A DNA stretch of 64,000 nt, from positions 1,739,057-1,803,056 of the forward strand of contig NW_008705567.1 of the NCBI RefSeq assembly GCF_000186865.1. Reading direction: 5' to 3'. Under the pieces are notes generated by a model. It was not told where the DNA came from. It made no database searches and saw only the letters and a program-made list of their open reading frames with translations. Positions 19,701 to 31,300 of this stretch are shown here, piece by piece. The stretch is from Aureococcus anophagefferens (Eukaryota > Sar > Pelagophyceae > Pelagomonadales > Pelagomonadaceae). Position numbers and translations under genes: made by a program. Within the stretch, counting starts at the first letter, position 1. Each line of letters opens with the position of its first letter.

Positions 19701-20336
19701 GCGGGCGTGCGGCGGCTGCGGACGTTCGTCGCGCACGGCGACAGCGTGCTCTCCGTGCAGTACATCGGCGAGTCGTCGGCGATCCTGTCGTCGGGCCTCG
19801 ACCGCCTCGTCCACCTCTGGTCCCTCGACGGCGACCACGTGGGCACGCTGCGCCAGGGCGTCAAGGCCCGCGGCCGCGGGCCGGGCGACTGGAAGTTCCA
19901 GATCTCCGACGTCGCGCACAAGCGGCGCCGCGTGAAGCGCGCGCGCGACGTGCTCCGGACCATGCACGCCCTCGAGCGCGAGCAGCGCGCCGCCGACGAG
20001 GCCGCGCGGTCCGCGATGCCCCACGCGAAGCGCGGCGGCGGCGCGCAGCTCCGCGCCGCGACGGACGGCCAGCTCCACTTCGTGCTCAACGACCACCAGA
20101 TGCGCGACCCGGAGGCCGACGACGACGACGACTACGACGCCCCGCCGGAGACCCACAGCCGCGACGGCGACCCGAACAACCTCGACGCGCTCGCGGACGT
20201 GTCGGGCTTCCGGCCCGTGTCCTTCGTCGAGGCCGAGACGCCGAAGCGGCCGCCGCGGCCCCGGCGCAAGCCCATCGGCCCGGCCCAGGCGGGAAGGCGG
20301 CTCGTGCCCAAGCAGACGCGGCCCAAGCTGAAGTAA
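16799..20336 (+). CDS. EF-hand/WD40 protein (CFAP337/WDR49-like), frame break near 19.47 kb
   Basis: A protein of about 1,170 residues starting MASEANLEQARAS. An EF-hand is near residues 137-149 (VDVNGNGSLDWDEF). A long series of WD40 repeats follows, with GH...WD signatures such as LATASMDCMISLWDLQTGK, LITADVDGVIRVWD-type blades and VVITASWDRSVHVYDD. This matches the WD/EF-hand family that includes flagellar CFAP337 (WDR49), so a ciliary role is inferred. After LLKNLCDGEA (about 19,475) the frame must move by one base to continue with DLTLDDEDVAKRV and a last WD40 blade (SSGLDRLVHLWSLDG), ending PKQTRPKLK. The break could be a one-base indel or removal of a 19-nt GTGCGA...GCGCAG segment (19,459-19,477), which also restores frame. 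Confidence 0.72.
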
Positions 20337-20513
20337 TTTTGGAGTGGTGGGTACACCCACGGTGTGCGGCAATGTGGATTCAACGTTGATGTTGTCCTTG
20401 TGAGAGGCCCCAATTGGCTTGGGGCAAATGTGCCCCACTCGCTGCACCGGACGGTGAGTCGCTGTGTCGCTGCTGCATCGCACGGTGAGAAAATTCCGCA
20501 CCGCTTCGCACTC

Positions 20514-21437
20514 ATGGCGTCGTCGGCGGCGGCCCTGAGCAAGCTCCTGGCGCGCCAGGGCCTGCCGGCGTGGCGCTGCGCCTTCGGCTACGGCAGCGGC
20601 GTCGTCGCCCAGGCGAACGCCGGCGGCGCCCAGCCCATGGTCGACGCGATCCTGTGCGTCGACGACGCGCGGGCCTGGCACGCGTCGAACCTCGCGGCGA
20701 ACGCGTCGCACTACTCGTGGCTCGGCGCGTGCGGCGCGGCCGCCGTCGCCGGCGTCCAGGGCGCCGGCGTCTACTTCAACACGCTCGTGCCCGTGGCCGG
20801 CGAGCCCGGGCGGCTCATGAAGTACGGCGTCGTGTCGTCGGCCGCGCTCGAGCGCGACCTGCGGCGCTGGTCGTCGCTCTACCTCGCGGGGCGCCTCCAG
20901 AAGCCCGTCGTCTGGGTCGACGCGCCCGACGGCCCGCTCGAGGCCGCGTTAGGGGCGAACCTGCGGGCGGCGCTCGCCGCGGCGCTCCTCGCCCTGCCCG
21001 AGACCTTCGACGAGCGCGCGCTCTTCGCCGCCATCGGCAACCTGAGCTACGCGGGCGACGTGCGGTTTTTGTTCGGCTCCGAGGACCCGAAGAAGGTCGC
21101 GAACATCGTCGCCGGCGCGGGCAACCTCGAGCGGTTCCGCGCCCTCTACGCGGGCGACGTCGCGGCGGCGGCGGGCGCCGGCGCGCTGCGCGTCGACGGC
21201 GACGGCAGTTTTACGCAGCCGCGCGACAACGCCGACTGGTGCCTGTCGCGGCTGCCCGCCGCCGCGCGGGCCGGCGTCCGCGGCGGCGACGCCAAACAAG
21301 CCGTCGCCGAGCGCCTCGCGACGACGGTCTTCTGGTCCAGCGCGGCCCAGACGGCCAAGGGCCTCGCGACGGCCGGCGCGGCCAAGGCCGCGGCCTACGC
21401 GCTCGAGAAACGGCGCAAGGGGCGGAAGGGGAGTTAA
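20514..21437 (+). CDS. TAM41: Mitochondrial CDP-diacylglycerol synthase TAM41
   Basis: A 307-residue protein that makes CDP-diacylglycerol from phosphatidic acid and CTP at the mitochondrial inner membrane, the first step to cardiolipin. Signatures appear in family order: FGYGSGVVAQA near residue 24, MVDAILCVDDARAWHASNL near 42, NASHYSWLG near 62, VYFNTLVPV near 84, LMKYGVVSSAALERDL near 100 and SLYLAGRLQKPVVW near 118. The length suits the family (about 310-340). The start chosen is MASSAAALSKLL; an upstream Met in the same frame adds 50 leader-like residues. No intron is needed. Confidence 0.9.
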   Translation: MASSAAALSKLLARQGLPAWRCAFGYGSGVVAQANAGGAQPMVDAILCVDDARAWHASNLAANASHYSWLGACGAAAVAGVQGAGVYFNTLVPVAGEPGRLMKYGVVSSAALERDLRRWSSLYLAGRLQKPVVWVDAPDGPLEAALGANLRAALAAALLALPETFDERALFAAIGNLSYAGDVRFLFGSEDPKKVANIVAGAGNLERFRALYAGDVAAAAGAGALRVDGDGSFTQPRDNADWCLSRLPAAARAGVRGGDAKQAVAERLATTVFWSSAAQTAKGLATAGAAKAAAYALEKRRKGRKGS

Positions 21438-21575
21438 CTACACCATGGGGTTTATCAGCCCCCCCGCTGCGTTTGCGGATAGCAGCTCCGTCGATTGGTT
21501 CACTTTTTAGAGGGGGTCACAGGTGGTATGGGGTGTGGTTCACAGTGGCGCGCGCCCTCGGAGGCCGTGCGGCGC

Positions 21576-22465
21576 TCAGAGCTCGCCCTCCTTGGCATAG
21601 ATGGTCTTGGCGAAGGGCCCGACCTCCTGGAGCATGGGCTCGAGCTCGAGGCCCATGGAGATGAGGTGGACGTAGTTCATGTTGTGCGCGGACATGAAGC
21701 CGACGAGGAACGTGAGCTCGACGAGCTTCTCGCCCTCGATGCCGAGCACGGCGAGGTGCTTCCGCTCCCTCTCGAGGTATATGCCCTTGTGCGCGAGGGC
21801 GTACTTGGAGGCGATGACGAGCGTGCGCATCTTCGGGTCCTTGGGCAGGCCGCCGGCGACGATCTCCGCGATGTCCTCGGCGCTCGCGGACGCGCCGAGG
21901 GCCATGGCGTGGAAGCTGAGGCACATCTCGCAGTTGTTCGACGACGACACGGCGGCGTAGACGGTCTCGATGGCCTCGGCGTCGAAGTGCTCGAAGGCGC
22001 CGGGCGCCATGGCCGTCGTGTACGTCTTGAGCACCGTGAGGAGCAGCTTCGGCGTCATCATGTCGAAGGCCTTGAGGCGCGGGAAGCCGTACCTGGCGGA
22101 GCCGGCGCGGGTCGGGGAGGCGGCGCGCAGCGCAGCGCGCGGCCGTCGGGTCGCGGCGCGGCTTTTCGAGACGGTCGGGCGGGTCGTTCGCGCGCGCCGC
22201 GCCCGGTCTCGCTCGTGGCGCGGCGCAAGCGTTGCGCGCGCCGTCGCGCGGGGTGCGCGGGCGGGCGCGCGGGCTCGCGCCGCGCGGGCGGCGCGGCGAC
22301 GCTCTCGTCGGCGATTCTGTCGGCGACCGACTGAAATATCCACCACTGGACGCCGCGCGCGCACTCGTCGACGACCTTCAGCGCCGCCTCTTTCTCGGCG
22401 GCGTCCCAGGCGTTGGCGCCGAGGGCGGCGATGGCAAGAATGACAGCTTTCTTCATGAAATTCAT
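21576..22465 (-). CDS. AhpD/carboxymuconolactone decarboxylase-like protein, signal peptide on exon 1
   Basis: Exon 1 starts at 22465 with a signal peptide (MNFMKKAVILAIAALGANA). Exon 2 most likely begins at 22092 after a CAG acceptor and ends at 21576. The exons are in different frames, so an intron must be present; several GT donors in phase 2 around 22,330-22,360 are compatible and I could not choose between them. Exon 2 carries the AhpD-type redox motif (NNCEMCLSFHAMALG), with CxxC followed by the conserved His, and the helical CMD fold. Family members act as alkylhydroperoxidases or decarboxylases; CxxC-H favours a peroxidase or thiol-redox role in the secretory route or plastid. The intron is a Gly/Arg-coding-like GC tract. 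Confidence 0.65.
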
Positions 22466-22622
22466 GGCGGTTCAGCTGTGGAAAGACCGGGTCGGAGGCT
22501 ACTTCTGTGTGCTCGATCTCGGGCCGACCTCGATCGAGGCTTCCTCGCGAGGTCGAGCAGGGCCGCGCCGACCTTGCCGGTGCACACGATGGTGCTGGGC
22601 TGCCCCGCGCTCGGAAGGTTCT

Positions 22623-23325
22623 ATGGCAGCCCAGGTTTCGGCCCAGATCGCAGCCGACGCCCAGGTCGCAGCCTCCCAGTTCGCAGCCGAGGGCCTCGGC
22701 CACGCCTTCGTGCTGCGCAAGCCGCTGGCGAAGGTGACGGCCAAGAAATGCGCCGAATGCGGTGCTGATTGGGACCAACACTCGCGCGACGAAGTCAGCG
22801 ACGATGCGCTCGCAATCATCGTCGACGTCGTTCAAGACGCCACTGCATCGCAGATAGAGCCTGGTTTGTTCGTCGGCGGCTACAAGGCCGCCCTCGCAAA
22901 GGCCCGCGCGGACGGCACGTCAATGGTCGTCAACTGCGCGGGAACGCGCCTGCACGAGTTCCTGCCGCGCACGCGCGCGCCGTTCGACGTGCTCCGCCGG
23001 CAGCGGCGCGTGATGGATCTGGAGTGGGAGGACTCGGAAGGGCTACGACATCGGCCTCGACGCCCTCCGCGAGACCAGCCGATGGATCCACCACCAGCGA
23101 CTCAAGGGCCGCGCGGTCGTGATCAACTGCGCGCAGGGCAAGTCCCGATCGGGCACGCTCGCTGCGGCCTACCTCATGTTCCGCGACGACGTCGACGACG
23201 GCGAGGCCCTGCGACGGATACGCACAGCGCGTCCGTTCGTGTCTCCGAACCGCGGCTTCCTCGAGCAGCTCGCGACGCACGGGCCCGAGCTGCGCTTCGC
23301 CGGGCGCGAGGAGAAGCTACCGTGA
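22623..23325 (+). CDS. Dual-specificity protein phosphatase with N-terminal extension, frameshifted
   Basis: About 233 residues. The N-terminus is Ala/Gln-rich, followed by a small Cys pair (KKCAECGADWDQH). The phosphatase part starts at IEPGLFVGGYKAAL (the usual entry strand of DUSPs), continues VVNCAGTRLHEF and RVMDLEWEDSEG, and reaches the P-loop INCAQGKSRSGTLAAAYLM with the CX5R nucleophile Cys near residue 168; the usual His before Cys is Asn. Position 23040 lies in a GGG run where one extra G breaks the frame. Skipping it joins WEDSEG to YDIGLDALRETSRWIHH, which fits the family well. This is either an assembly indel or a recent lesion. The stop is at 23325. Confidence 0.7.
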
Positions 23326-23470
23326 ATAGAACTAGCGTCAGGGGGGACAACAGGGACATTATGCACAGTCGGCGCGGCCGGGGGCGCGCGACGCGAGCGG
23401 TCGAAGAAGCTTCGGTAGGGCGCGGCGCGCTAGGTATCAGACGCGCCGCCGCTCTTCCTGTTCATTGGAT

Positions 23471-23776
23471 TCAGTTCTGCCCGGCGACCATAGCCGCGTG
23501 CTTCGTCGGGAGGCCCGGGTCGTAGATCGGGTTCTCCGGCGGCGCCGCCTGGAAGTTGCTCGTGCCCGTGATGGGATCGATGCCCCGCGCCGCGGCGTTG
23601 GGGATCATGCACATGGAGTCGACGTTGTCCGGCGAGCTCGGGTGCGGGAAGAAGTAGTTGAGGACGTTCGCGGTCTTGACGCTGAAGCCGTCGACGACGC
23701 CGTTGAGCTTCTCCATGAGGCCGCGCTGCTTCGTGCTCTTCGCCTGCGTGTCCTCGGCCTGGGTCGGCAGCGACAT
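23471..23776 (-). CDS. Small hypothetical protein
   Basis: A 101-residue frame starting MSLPTQAEDTQAKSTKQRG. It contains LMEKLNGVVDGFSVKTANVL, a Pro/Asn-rich middle (PHPSSPDNVDSMCMIPNAA) and the C-terminal ITGTSNFQAAPPENPIYDPG. The open frame continues upstream to 24049, but that stretch is compositionally unlike coding DNA here. No family, signal peptide or membrane helix is recognised. It is moderately supported as a real gene by codon bias and a sensible start. Confidence 0.4.
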   Translation of the reverse strand: MSLPTQAEDTQAKSTKQRGLMEKLNGVVDGFSVKTANVLNYFFPHPSSPDNVDSMCMIPNAAARGIDPITGTSNFQAAPPENPIYDPGLPTKHAAMVAGQN

Positions 23777-24083
23777 CTCCGTGTGTGCGTCGGCGCGGTG
23801 CGGGTCGCGCTGTAGGGGCTGTGTGTGCGGCGGTGTGCGGAGCGGTGGGCTAGGAGATGCGGTGAGCCACGCGGTCGACCTGGCGGCTTCGCTTTCACTT
23901 CGCCACGGCAATTCACCTTGGGCGCTTGAAGTCGTTGAAGGCCTCATTGAAGCGGACTGGTCGGACGAATGACTTGACGAATGCGGACGAAGCACGCTTC
24001 CAGCCCGCCACCACGCCTCAGACGTCCCTAAAAAGGGGACAAAAACCAAGAGCTCGCTTCATCACCTTTTACTTCCGGTTTTT
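23777..24083. other. Intergenic spacer, 307 nt
   Basis: Lies between two minus-strand genes: the 3-prime end of the gene at 24084 and the start of the small protein at 23776. It is lower in GC than its surroundings and has runs such as TTTTACTTCCGGTTTTTTC near 24,065, which on the minus strand would be A-rich 3-prime UTR. No RNA gene or repeat is seen. Confidence 0.5.
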
Positions 24084-25100
24084 TCAAGCCCCGAGCACCG
24101 CCGCCCACGCGGCGGGCAGGTCCGGCTCCGCCGCGAGCGCGGCGTCGGAGAGGTCGCACGCGGGCGGCGCCTTGAGCGCGGCGGGGTTGATCTCGCGGCC
24201 GTCGAGGGCCCGCCCGAGGACGCCCGGGTCGATTTCGAAGAAGTCGGCGCTCGGGAGGGTGTCGCGGTCCGCGCCCCGCTGGCGCACCTCGAGGACCCAG
24301 CCGACGACGGCGACGACGACGGCGCGCGGCGCGGCGCGCACGTCGGACGCCCGGACGACGAGGACGTGGCGCGACGCGTTCTGCGCCGCGCGGACGCGGT
24401 CGAAGGCGGCCTCGCCGTCCGACACGGAGAGCACGTCGAGCACGGACGACGGCGCGTCGAGGAAGGAGGCGGCGTGCGCGGCCCGCGGCGTCGGCGCCGC
24501 GCTGACGGCGAGCTTCGACGCGCGGCAGAGCGTCTCGCGCTCGTCGGCGAGGACGTAGACGACGCTGGCCCATTTCGCGGGGCAGTTGGGGCACAAGCAC
24601 GCGTACTGCGCGACGCCGCCGACGACCGCGCCGGGGCAGGTCCATTCCGGGCCGGGCTTCTCCAACTTGCTCATGGTGTGTTCGTCGAAGGGCTGGACGG
24701 ACCGGAAGAAGCGCATGGCGAGCGCCTGGGGCTGCGCGGAGCCCTCGCCGCCGCGCGACGACACGGCCAGGCGGCGCCGCGTCGACTCGCCGAGCCAGAA
24801 GCCGCTCTCCAGGCCCGCGTACTTGTCCGTGCCGAAGTTGCGCCGCGCCTCGCCGGTCTCGAGGTCCGGCGGCGCCTCGGCGCCGTTGCCGATCGTCGCG
24901 AGCCGCACCGCGAGCTCGTCGGCGACGCCGGCGACGGCGCCGACGAGCAGCACGTCGCCGGGCCGCGGCTGCTCGCTCTTGCGGAGCTCGAACTCCATGG
25001 TCTCCGTGATCTGCGTGTACATGCGCGTGCCCAGCGCGAGGAAGAGCACGGGCAGCGCGCACTTCTGCGCGTAGGTGCTGACGTAGTCGGAGAGCTTCAT
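24084..25100 (-). CDS. Unidentified protein with N-terminal hydrophobic segment
   Basis: A 338-residue protein starting MKLSDYVSTYAQKCALPVLF, with a hydrophobic helix at about residues 13-25 (CALPVLFLALGTRMY). Notable pieces are DVLLVGAVAGVADELAVRLA near 50, a Cys cluster (WTCPGAVVGGVAQYACLCPNCPAK) near 155-180 that could bind metal, and HVLVVRASDVRAAPRAVVVAVVG near 255. It ends DLPAAWAAVLGA. I recognise no family. The frame extends 80 residues upstream through Ser/Arg-rich sequence that looks like leader. The 245 nt up to the next gene hold no other gene. Confidence 0.6.
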   Translation of the reverse strand: MKLSDYVSTYAQKCALPVLFLALGTRMYTQITETMEFELRKSEQPRPGDVLLVGAVAGVADELAVRLATIGNGAEAPPDLETGEARRNFGTDKYAGLESGFWLGESTRRRLAVSSRGGEGSAQPQALAMRFFRSVQPFDEHTMSKLEKPGPEWTCPGAVVGGVAQYACLCPNCPAKWASVVYVLADERETLCRASKLAVSAAPTPRAAHAASFLDAPSSVLDVLSVSDGEAAFDRVRAAQNASRHVLVVRASDVRAAPRAVVVAVVGWVLEVRQRGADRDTLPSADFFEIDPGVLGRALDGREINPAALKAPPACDLSDAALAAEPDLPAAWAAVLGA

Positions 25101-25345
25101 GGTCGAGGAGGCGGCGCGGTCGTCGCGTCGAGCGGTGCTGCGTGCGTGCGGTGCGGTCGCGTTGAGCGATTTGCGTCGGCGCGGTCGGTGAGAGTCTGTT
25201 CGCGCGCGCGGTCGTCGAGCTGTCGTCGACGATGCTGGAGCTCGATGTGCAGCTTCACAACCGTGCGGCAACAGCAGCGCGAGGCGCGCCCGGGGCGCGC
25301 CGCCGAAGCCCGACGCGCCGACGCGAGTCACACAACACAACTAAT

Positions 25346-28300
25346 TCACCCCACGCCCGTCAGCGGCCGCAGCAAGTCCCCGGCGGGCGTCGTGGGGTAG
25401 TCCGTGAAGAACGGGTCGTGGCGCTGCCGCGACGCGAGCCGCGTGCCGTCCGCCGGCGTCGTCGGCGGGTCCGGGAACGCCGGCTCCGAGGCGCTCTCCC
25501 GGAGGCTCCGCTCCGGGGACCGGAGGCCCCCGTCCGGGCTCCGGTCCCGCCGCCGGCTCCCGCCGCCGCGGGGCAGGCCCCGCGAGTACGTGAGCCGCTT
25601 CGCGTCCAACGGCGACAGGCCTTGCATCGCGAGCTGCGTCCGCTCGAAGAGCCCCCCGGCGGCGTCGACCTGGAGCGCCAGCCGGTAGTTCGCGTCGGAC
25701 GACACGTCCGCCAGCCGCGCGATGCGGTCCGCGTCGATCAAAAGATTGTGCCGCAGGTTCACCGTCAGCATGGGCCGGTCGACGTCGGGCCGTTCCGCCT
25801 TCGGCGCGTCCGTGTGGAAGATCTCCGCGCACATGTCGGCCACGGCGTCGGCGCCAAGGGCCGCGCAGCCCGTGTTGGACATGTCGAGGTGCGCGAGGGA
25901 CCGCGTGTGCTTGAAAGCGCCGACGAGCGTCGCCGCGCCGCGATCGCCGAGCCGCGGGTTGTCCGCGAGGTCCACGGACTCGAGGCGCCGCAGCAGTTCC
26001 CCGCGGTCGTTCTTCGCGAAGGTCGCCCGCCCCCGCCGCAGCCAGTTCGCGTTGTGCTTGTGGACGCCCTGGGCGAGCGCGCGCGCCGACGACGCCTGGA
26101 GCTTGCAGCGCCGCAGGGACAGCGTCGCCGGCGCGCCGTTCGTCGCCAGGAGCACGGCGACCTGCTTGACGACCAGCAGGCTCTCGCCCACGTGGCTCCC
26201 GTCGAGCGCGAGCTTCGACAGCGGCGCGAGCTTGCCGCGGCCGCACCGTAACAACAAGCTCTCCAGGAGCGCCGCGAGCGCGTCGGGCCCCAGGTCGCCG
26301 CCCTCGAGCGACAGGTCCTGCAGGTTCGACGACCGGTGCGTCACGAGGTCCGCCCGGCACAGGCTCACCGCGAGCGCGCGCGCGCCGCGGCGCTCGATGG
26401 GCACGCCGTGCGTCGACACCGCGCTCACGCGGCCCGCGGCCGCCAGGCCCCCCAGCGCCGCGCAGCACGCGTCGTCCAGCGTCGGCGTGCCCTCGGACCC
26501 CAGGCAGATCAGCCGCGGCTTCGTCGCGCGCGCCGCGTGCGCGCCGTCGTCCTCCGTGGGCCCGAACGCGACGTGCGGGTGGGGCTCGTCCGTGTCCAGC
26601 GCCTTCGACGCGTCGAGCACGTCCCCGCGGCCCCAGGGCGCCTCGAGGACGACGGCCGCCGCGATGGAGCTCAGCGCGGACAGCTCCCCGTTCGTCATCT
26701 CGTTCGATTTCCAGCTCAGCGTGCCGCAGCGCTTCACGTGGCGCCGCGCGGCGAAGTAGGCGCCCGACAGGCCCTCCGTGGACCGGTACATCTTCTGCTC
26801 GCCGGAGCTGTCCCGCAGGTCCACGGTCCGCCGCCCGTGCTTCCGGTAGTTCTCCGGGAAGAGGCCGTGGTCGCTCCGCCCGAGCCACGCCTGCTTCTTG
26901 CGCGGCTGGCGCTTCACGCGGGGCTTCGGCCGCTGGTGGAAGATGCTCTGCTTCTTCGCCGGGACCGGCGCCCGCTCGCGCTTCTCCGGGCGCGCGACGG
27001 GCATGGGCGGCGGCGCCTTCTCGACGACCTCGACCTCGACCTCGGGCTCGGGCGCCGCGGGCGCCGCGGGCGCCTCCTTGAGCCCCTGCTCGCGGATCGC
27101 GAGGGCCGCGCGCGCCGCGAGCGCGTCGACGAAGCGCGAGAAGGCCCAGGCGCGCGTCTTGCGCTTGCGCGCGTCGACGACGCGCCGCTCCGTCGTTCTT
27201 AGCCACGCGCCGCGGCGCCGCTGCTTGAAGAGCGCCGCGCGGCAGAGGAGCGGCGCGACGTGCCCGGCGATGTAGACCATGGCCGCGTGGCGCAGGGCCG
27301 CGTAGGCCGCCGTCGCCACGCGGTCCGCCTCGTCCGCGTGCGCGCGGTCGGCGGCGCCCTGCGCCGCCTCGCGCTCGTGGCGGTACTTCCACAGAATCAG
27401 AAACCCGTGGAAGCACTTCTTCATCGTGCGGTGGATCTTCGCGCCGACGCAGCGCGCGATCTTCGCGTTGTTGTTGCGGCGGATCCTGGCCTTCTCGCGG
27501 ACGACGTCGCGCGCGATGCGCGCGCGCGCGGCGCGCTGGATCGCGCGCGCCTTGCGCCCGCAGATCCACGACTCCTTGGCGTGCTTGAAGAACTTGACGC
27601 GCAGGCGCAGCTCCTTGCGCCCGAAGCACAGCGCGATCTTCGCGTTCTGCTCGCGGCGGATCCGCGCGAGCTCGCGGAGGTAGGCCCGCGCCTGGTGCGC
27701 CTTGACCATGGCGAGGAGCTTCCGCGCCGCGACCTCGCGCTTCACGTCGACCTTCCAGTTGGAGAAGCAGCGGAAGCGCGTGCGCGCCTCCTTGTTGCCG
27801 ATGGCCATGGCGATCTTCAGGTTCTGCTCGCGGCGGCGCCGCGCCATCTCCGCGACCTCGCGCCGCGCGAGGAGCCGCCGCCCCGCGTACTGGACGCGCC
27901 GCGCCATCTTCGCGAGGCGCGTCAGCCGCCGCCAGGAGACGTGGCACCGCGCGAGCGTGCGGTGCTCGCGGTTGCCGCAGGCGAACTTGATCTTCGCGAC
28001 GTGGTCGCGGCGCCGGCGCGCCATCTCCGCGACCTCGCGGCGCGCCTTCGAGGACCGCCAGCAGTTCTGGAACATGCGCGCGCCCTTTTTTTCGCGCTTG
28101 TGGAGCTTGAACCACTCCTTGAGCGCCGCCTTGCCGTACATGCGCCAGCACTTGCGCCGGAGCTTGCGCGCGCGGTGCGTCTGGACGCGCGCGCGTTTGA
28201 GCAGCATGCGCGACTTCTTGCACTTCCAGGCCCGCTGGATCTTGTGCGCCTTGGCGTCGACGTGGAGCGCCTCGAGGCACTCGTGGCAGCAGGCCCAGAT

Positions 28301-31300
28301 GGCGCGCTTCATGTCCGCCGCGAACTGCTTGCGCCGCCGCTGGAGCCGCGCGGCGCGCCAGACGATGCGCCGCGTCCGGTACCAGTGCTGGATGACGTAG
28401 GCCGCCGCGGCGTGCCGCCGCCGGATCTCCTTCCGCGCCTCGACGCGCCAGGCGCGCAGCACGGCCTGCTTCGACTTGATCGTGCGCTTCTTCAGGTTCC
28501 GCTTCACGCGGTTCCGCGCGGTCCGCGCCTTCTGGACCATGCGCGCGACCGCGGCCTTGACGATGAACGCGCGCGCGCCCCGCTGGATGATGCGGATCTT
28601 CCGGAGCTGGCGGGTCCAGCCGCCGACGACGACGCGCCAGGTCCGCAGGTGGCGCCTCAGCCGCATCTTGAGGCCCTCGAGCACGAGCCGCTCGCACTCG
28701 GCCAATCGCCGGCCGCGCCTCCCGCGGACGCCGGCCTCGATGACCGTCGCCGCCCAGCGCCGCAGCTGCGCGAGCTCGCGCGTCTTGACTAACACGAGCA
28801 CGGCCCGCGCCTTCTGGCGGAGTAGGAAGCGGGGGAAGTCGCGCTTGAGCACGCCTGTGTGGAAATCAACCGCTGGTTTGGGGGGTCCCCACCAAACTTC
28901 AAACCTCTCTAGCTCGATCAAATCGACGTCGATTCGGCTGATTTTTGGACGAATCGATTGCTCCCGTCGAGCTCTCGAAGCACGGCAGAAAGCCTTGCGT
29001 CGAAACGGTCGCATACGCTCACATTGAAGTCGGGTTGAAGATTTGAGTTCCACGCAGGAGCACGCGGTTGTGGTACCGCTTCCGGTCCGCGCGGCGCTTC
29101 GCGAGCATGCGCCGCACGCGGTTCGCGACGTGGATCGACGCGTAGATCTTGAGCTTCTTCTGCGCCCGCGTGTAGTTGGCCCACTTGAGGAAGATGCGGT
29201 GGCCGCCCTCGGCCATGTGGACCTTGAGGAAGTGCTCGAGCTTCGCGTACTGCTCCGCCTCCCAGGCCTTCTGCTTCTCGTACTCGACCTTGGCGTCGTA
29301 GGCGTGGTTCCGAGCGAGCATGCCGCGGGCCAGGGCCTGCGCGCCCCCGGCGATGGCGAGCTCCTCCGCGTCCAGCGCCGCCTTCCGCGGGCCCTCCGGG
29401 TCCCACGCCCGCGCGGCCGCGCGGAGCTCCGGGCCCCAGGGGTGGGCCTTGAGGCCCGCGTCGAGCGACGCCCAGGAGCGCTCGGCGTCGCGCATGAGCC
29501 GCTCCGTCCGCGACCGCTTGAGCCAGAGGAGGCCCTCCGCGTGGCGCTTCGCGCGCGTCTTGACCATCCGCGACTTCGGCTGCTTGCCCAGCGCCACGGT
29601 GGCGCTCTCGTAGGCGCCGCGCGCCAAGAACGGGTGGCGGCTCCACGTCAGCGCGTCGCCGGCGGCGCGCCAGACGCGCGCGTCGCTCATCCACGCGTCG
29701 TCGCGCTTCGCGCGCGCGTCCGGCGGCGGAGCCTGTGTGAAATTCAAATCTTCAACCCGACTTAAATGTGAGCGTATGCGACAGTTTCGACGCAAGCTCT
29801 TCGACTGTGCTTCGAGAAATCGACGAGAGCAATCGATTCGTCCCAAAATCAGCCGAATCGACTTCGATTTGACCGAGCTAGAGAATTCTCAAGTTTGGTC
29901 AGGACCACCCAAACCAGTGGTTGAATTCGGCACAGGGCGGCGCGAAGGCCGACTCGTCCGTCGACGACAGGGCCCGCGCTTCCAGGAGCGCCGCCTTGGC
30001 CTTGAAGCCCAGGCCCTGGCAGGCCAGGGCCTTGCTCCAGAGCAGCGCCAGCACCCACCGCGGCACCGCGTCCGCGACGTCCAACCCGTAGACGTGCGTC
30101 GACATGGACATGGCCGACGACGCCTTGGACTGCTGCGACGCCGCCGTGCCCGGCCGGCCGCCGGACGTGCCCGGCCGCGAGCTGGGCGCCCCGGGCGTGA
30201 CCGGCCGCGTGCCCGGCGTCGTCGGCCGCGTCGACGCGGACGTCGTCGGCCGCGACACGCCCGACGGCAGGTCCCAGCTGACGTCGTTCTGGAGCTCGTG
30301 GAGCCACTCGAGGTAGGCCGCGGCCCGGCCGTCGCCTAAACCGCCGCTCGCCTGGATGAGCGCGACGCACCACAGCACCGCGTGGTATTCCACGATCGTC
30401 GGCCGCGGGTCCTCGCCCTCCGCGAGCTCGCGTTCCTTCGGCGCCAGCTGGACCATGAGGCGGAGGGCCATGGCGCGCCGCGCCTGGCCCTCCTCGGCGG
30501 GCAGCCCGGCGAGCGCCGCGGCGGCCTCGAAGCAGTGGAGCGGCTCCTTGAGCGTGGGGCCGAGCTCGTCGGCGATGGCGAAGGCCTTCAGGAAGCTCGG
30601 GTAGGACGCCTCGGCGGACGCGCAGTGGTCCTCCGTGACCCAGGTCGCGTAGTGGATGCGCGCGCTCGCCAGGGCGAGCTCGTAGCGGTCCGAGTCGCCC
30701 GCGGCCGCGGCGGCGGCCCTGTCGACCTCGCGCGACGCCTTGAGCCACTTGAACTCCTTGGCGAAGTTCCGCGCCGTGCGGAAGTGGCGCTTCTTCTTCT
30801 CCGACATGGACGCGCGCATGGCCCGCGCCTTCTGCGCGAGGCGCCGCTGCTCGCCCGTCGCGTCGACGTCCATCCGCTTGGGCATGACGGCGGTCGCGCA
30901 CCGGTAGGGGTGGACCCACGCGAGCTCGCCCGTCTCGCGGTTCCACCACCACTTGCAGGGCTCCTGGGCGCCGTCGGGCTCGAACTCGAGCCACGCGAGC
31001 TCCTTCTTCTCCACGGGCTCGTCCTCGCTGCTCGAGTCGGAGAACTCGGACTCGGAGCCGGAGCCGGAGCCGCCGCCGCCGCTCCCCGCGGGGCTCTTCG
31101 GCCGCCGCGGGCTCATCTTCCCCAGCGGACTCGCCTCCGCGCCGCCCGTGCGCGGGCTCATCTTCATCTGGAAGCCGGCCGGCGAGTCGCCCGTGCGCGG
31201 ACTCATCTTCATCTGGAACGGTGCGGCACCCGCCTCGGCGCCGCCCTTCCGCGGGCTCAGCTTCATCTGGAACGCCGCGGCCGCCGCGTCGGCCGGCGGC

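Noticed and set aside
23030..23045. A short intron explaining the phosphatase frame break
   Set aside because: GT...AG candidates that restore frame would remove the conserved DLEWEDSEG segment; a single extra G in GGG explains it better.
25341..28697. A 1,118-residue frame overlapping the IQ/LRR gene
   Set aside because: Arg/Ala/Pro-rich translation without motifs; the overlapping minus-strand frame has clear IQ and LRR motifs and joins the other exons.
29737..29934. A gene starting with a translated family-B element on the plus strand
   Set aside because: The frame consists of element sequence running into the antisense of the IQ/LRR gene; no family match.
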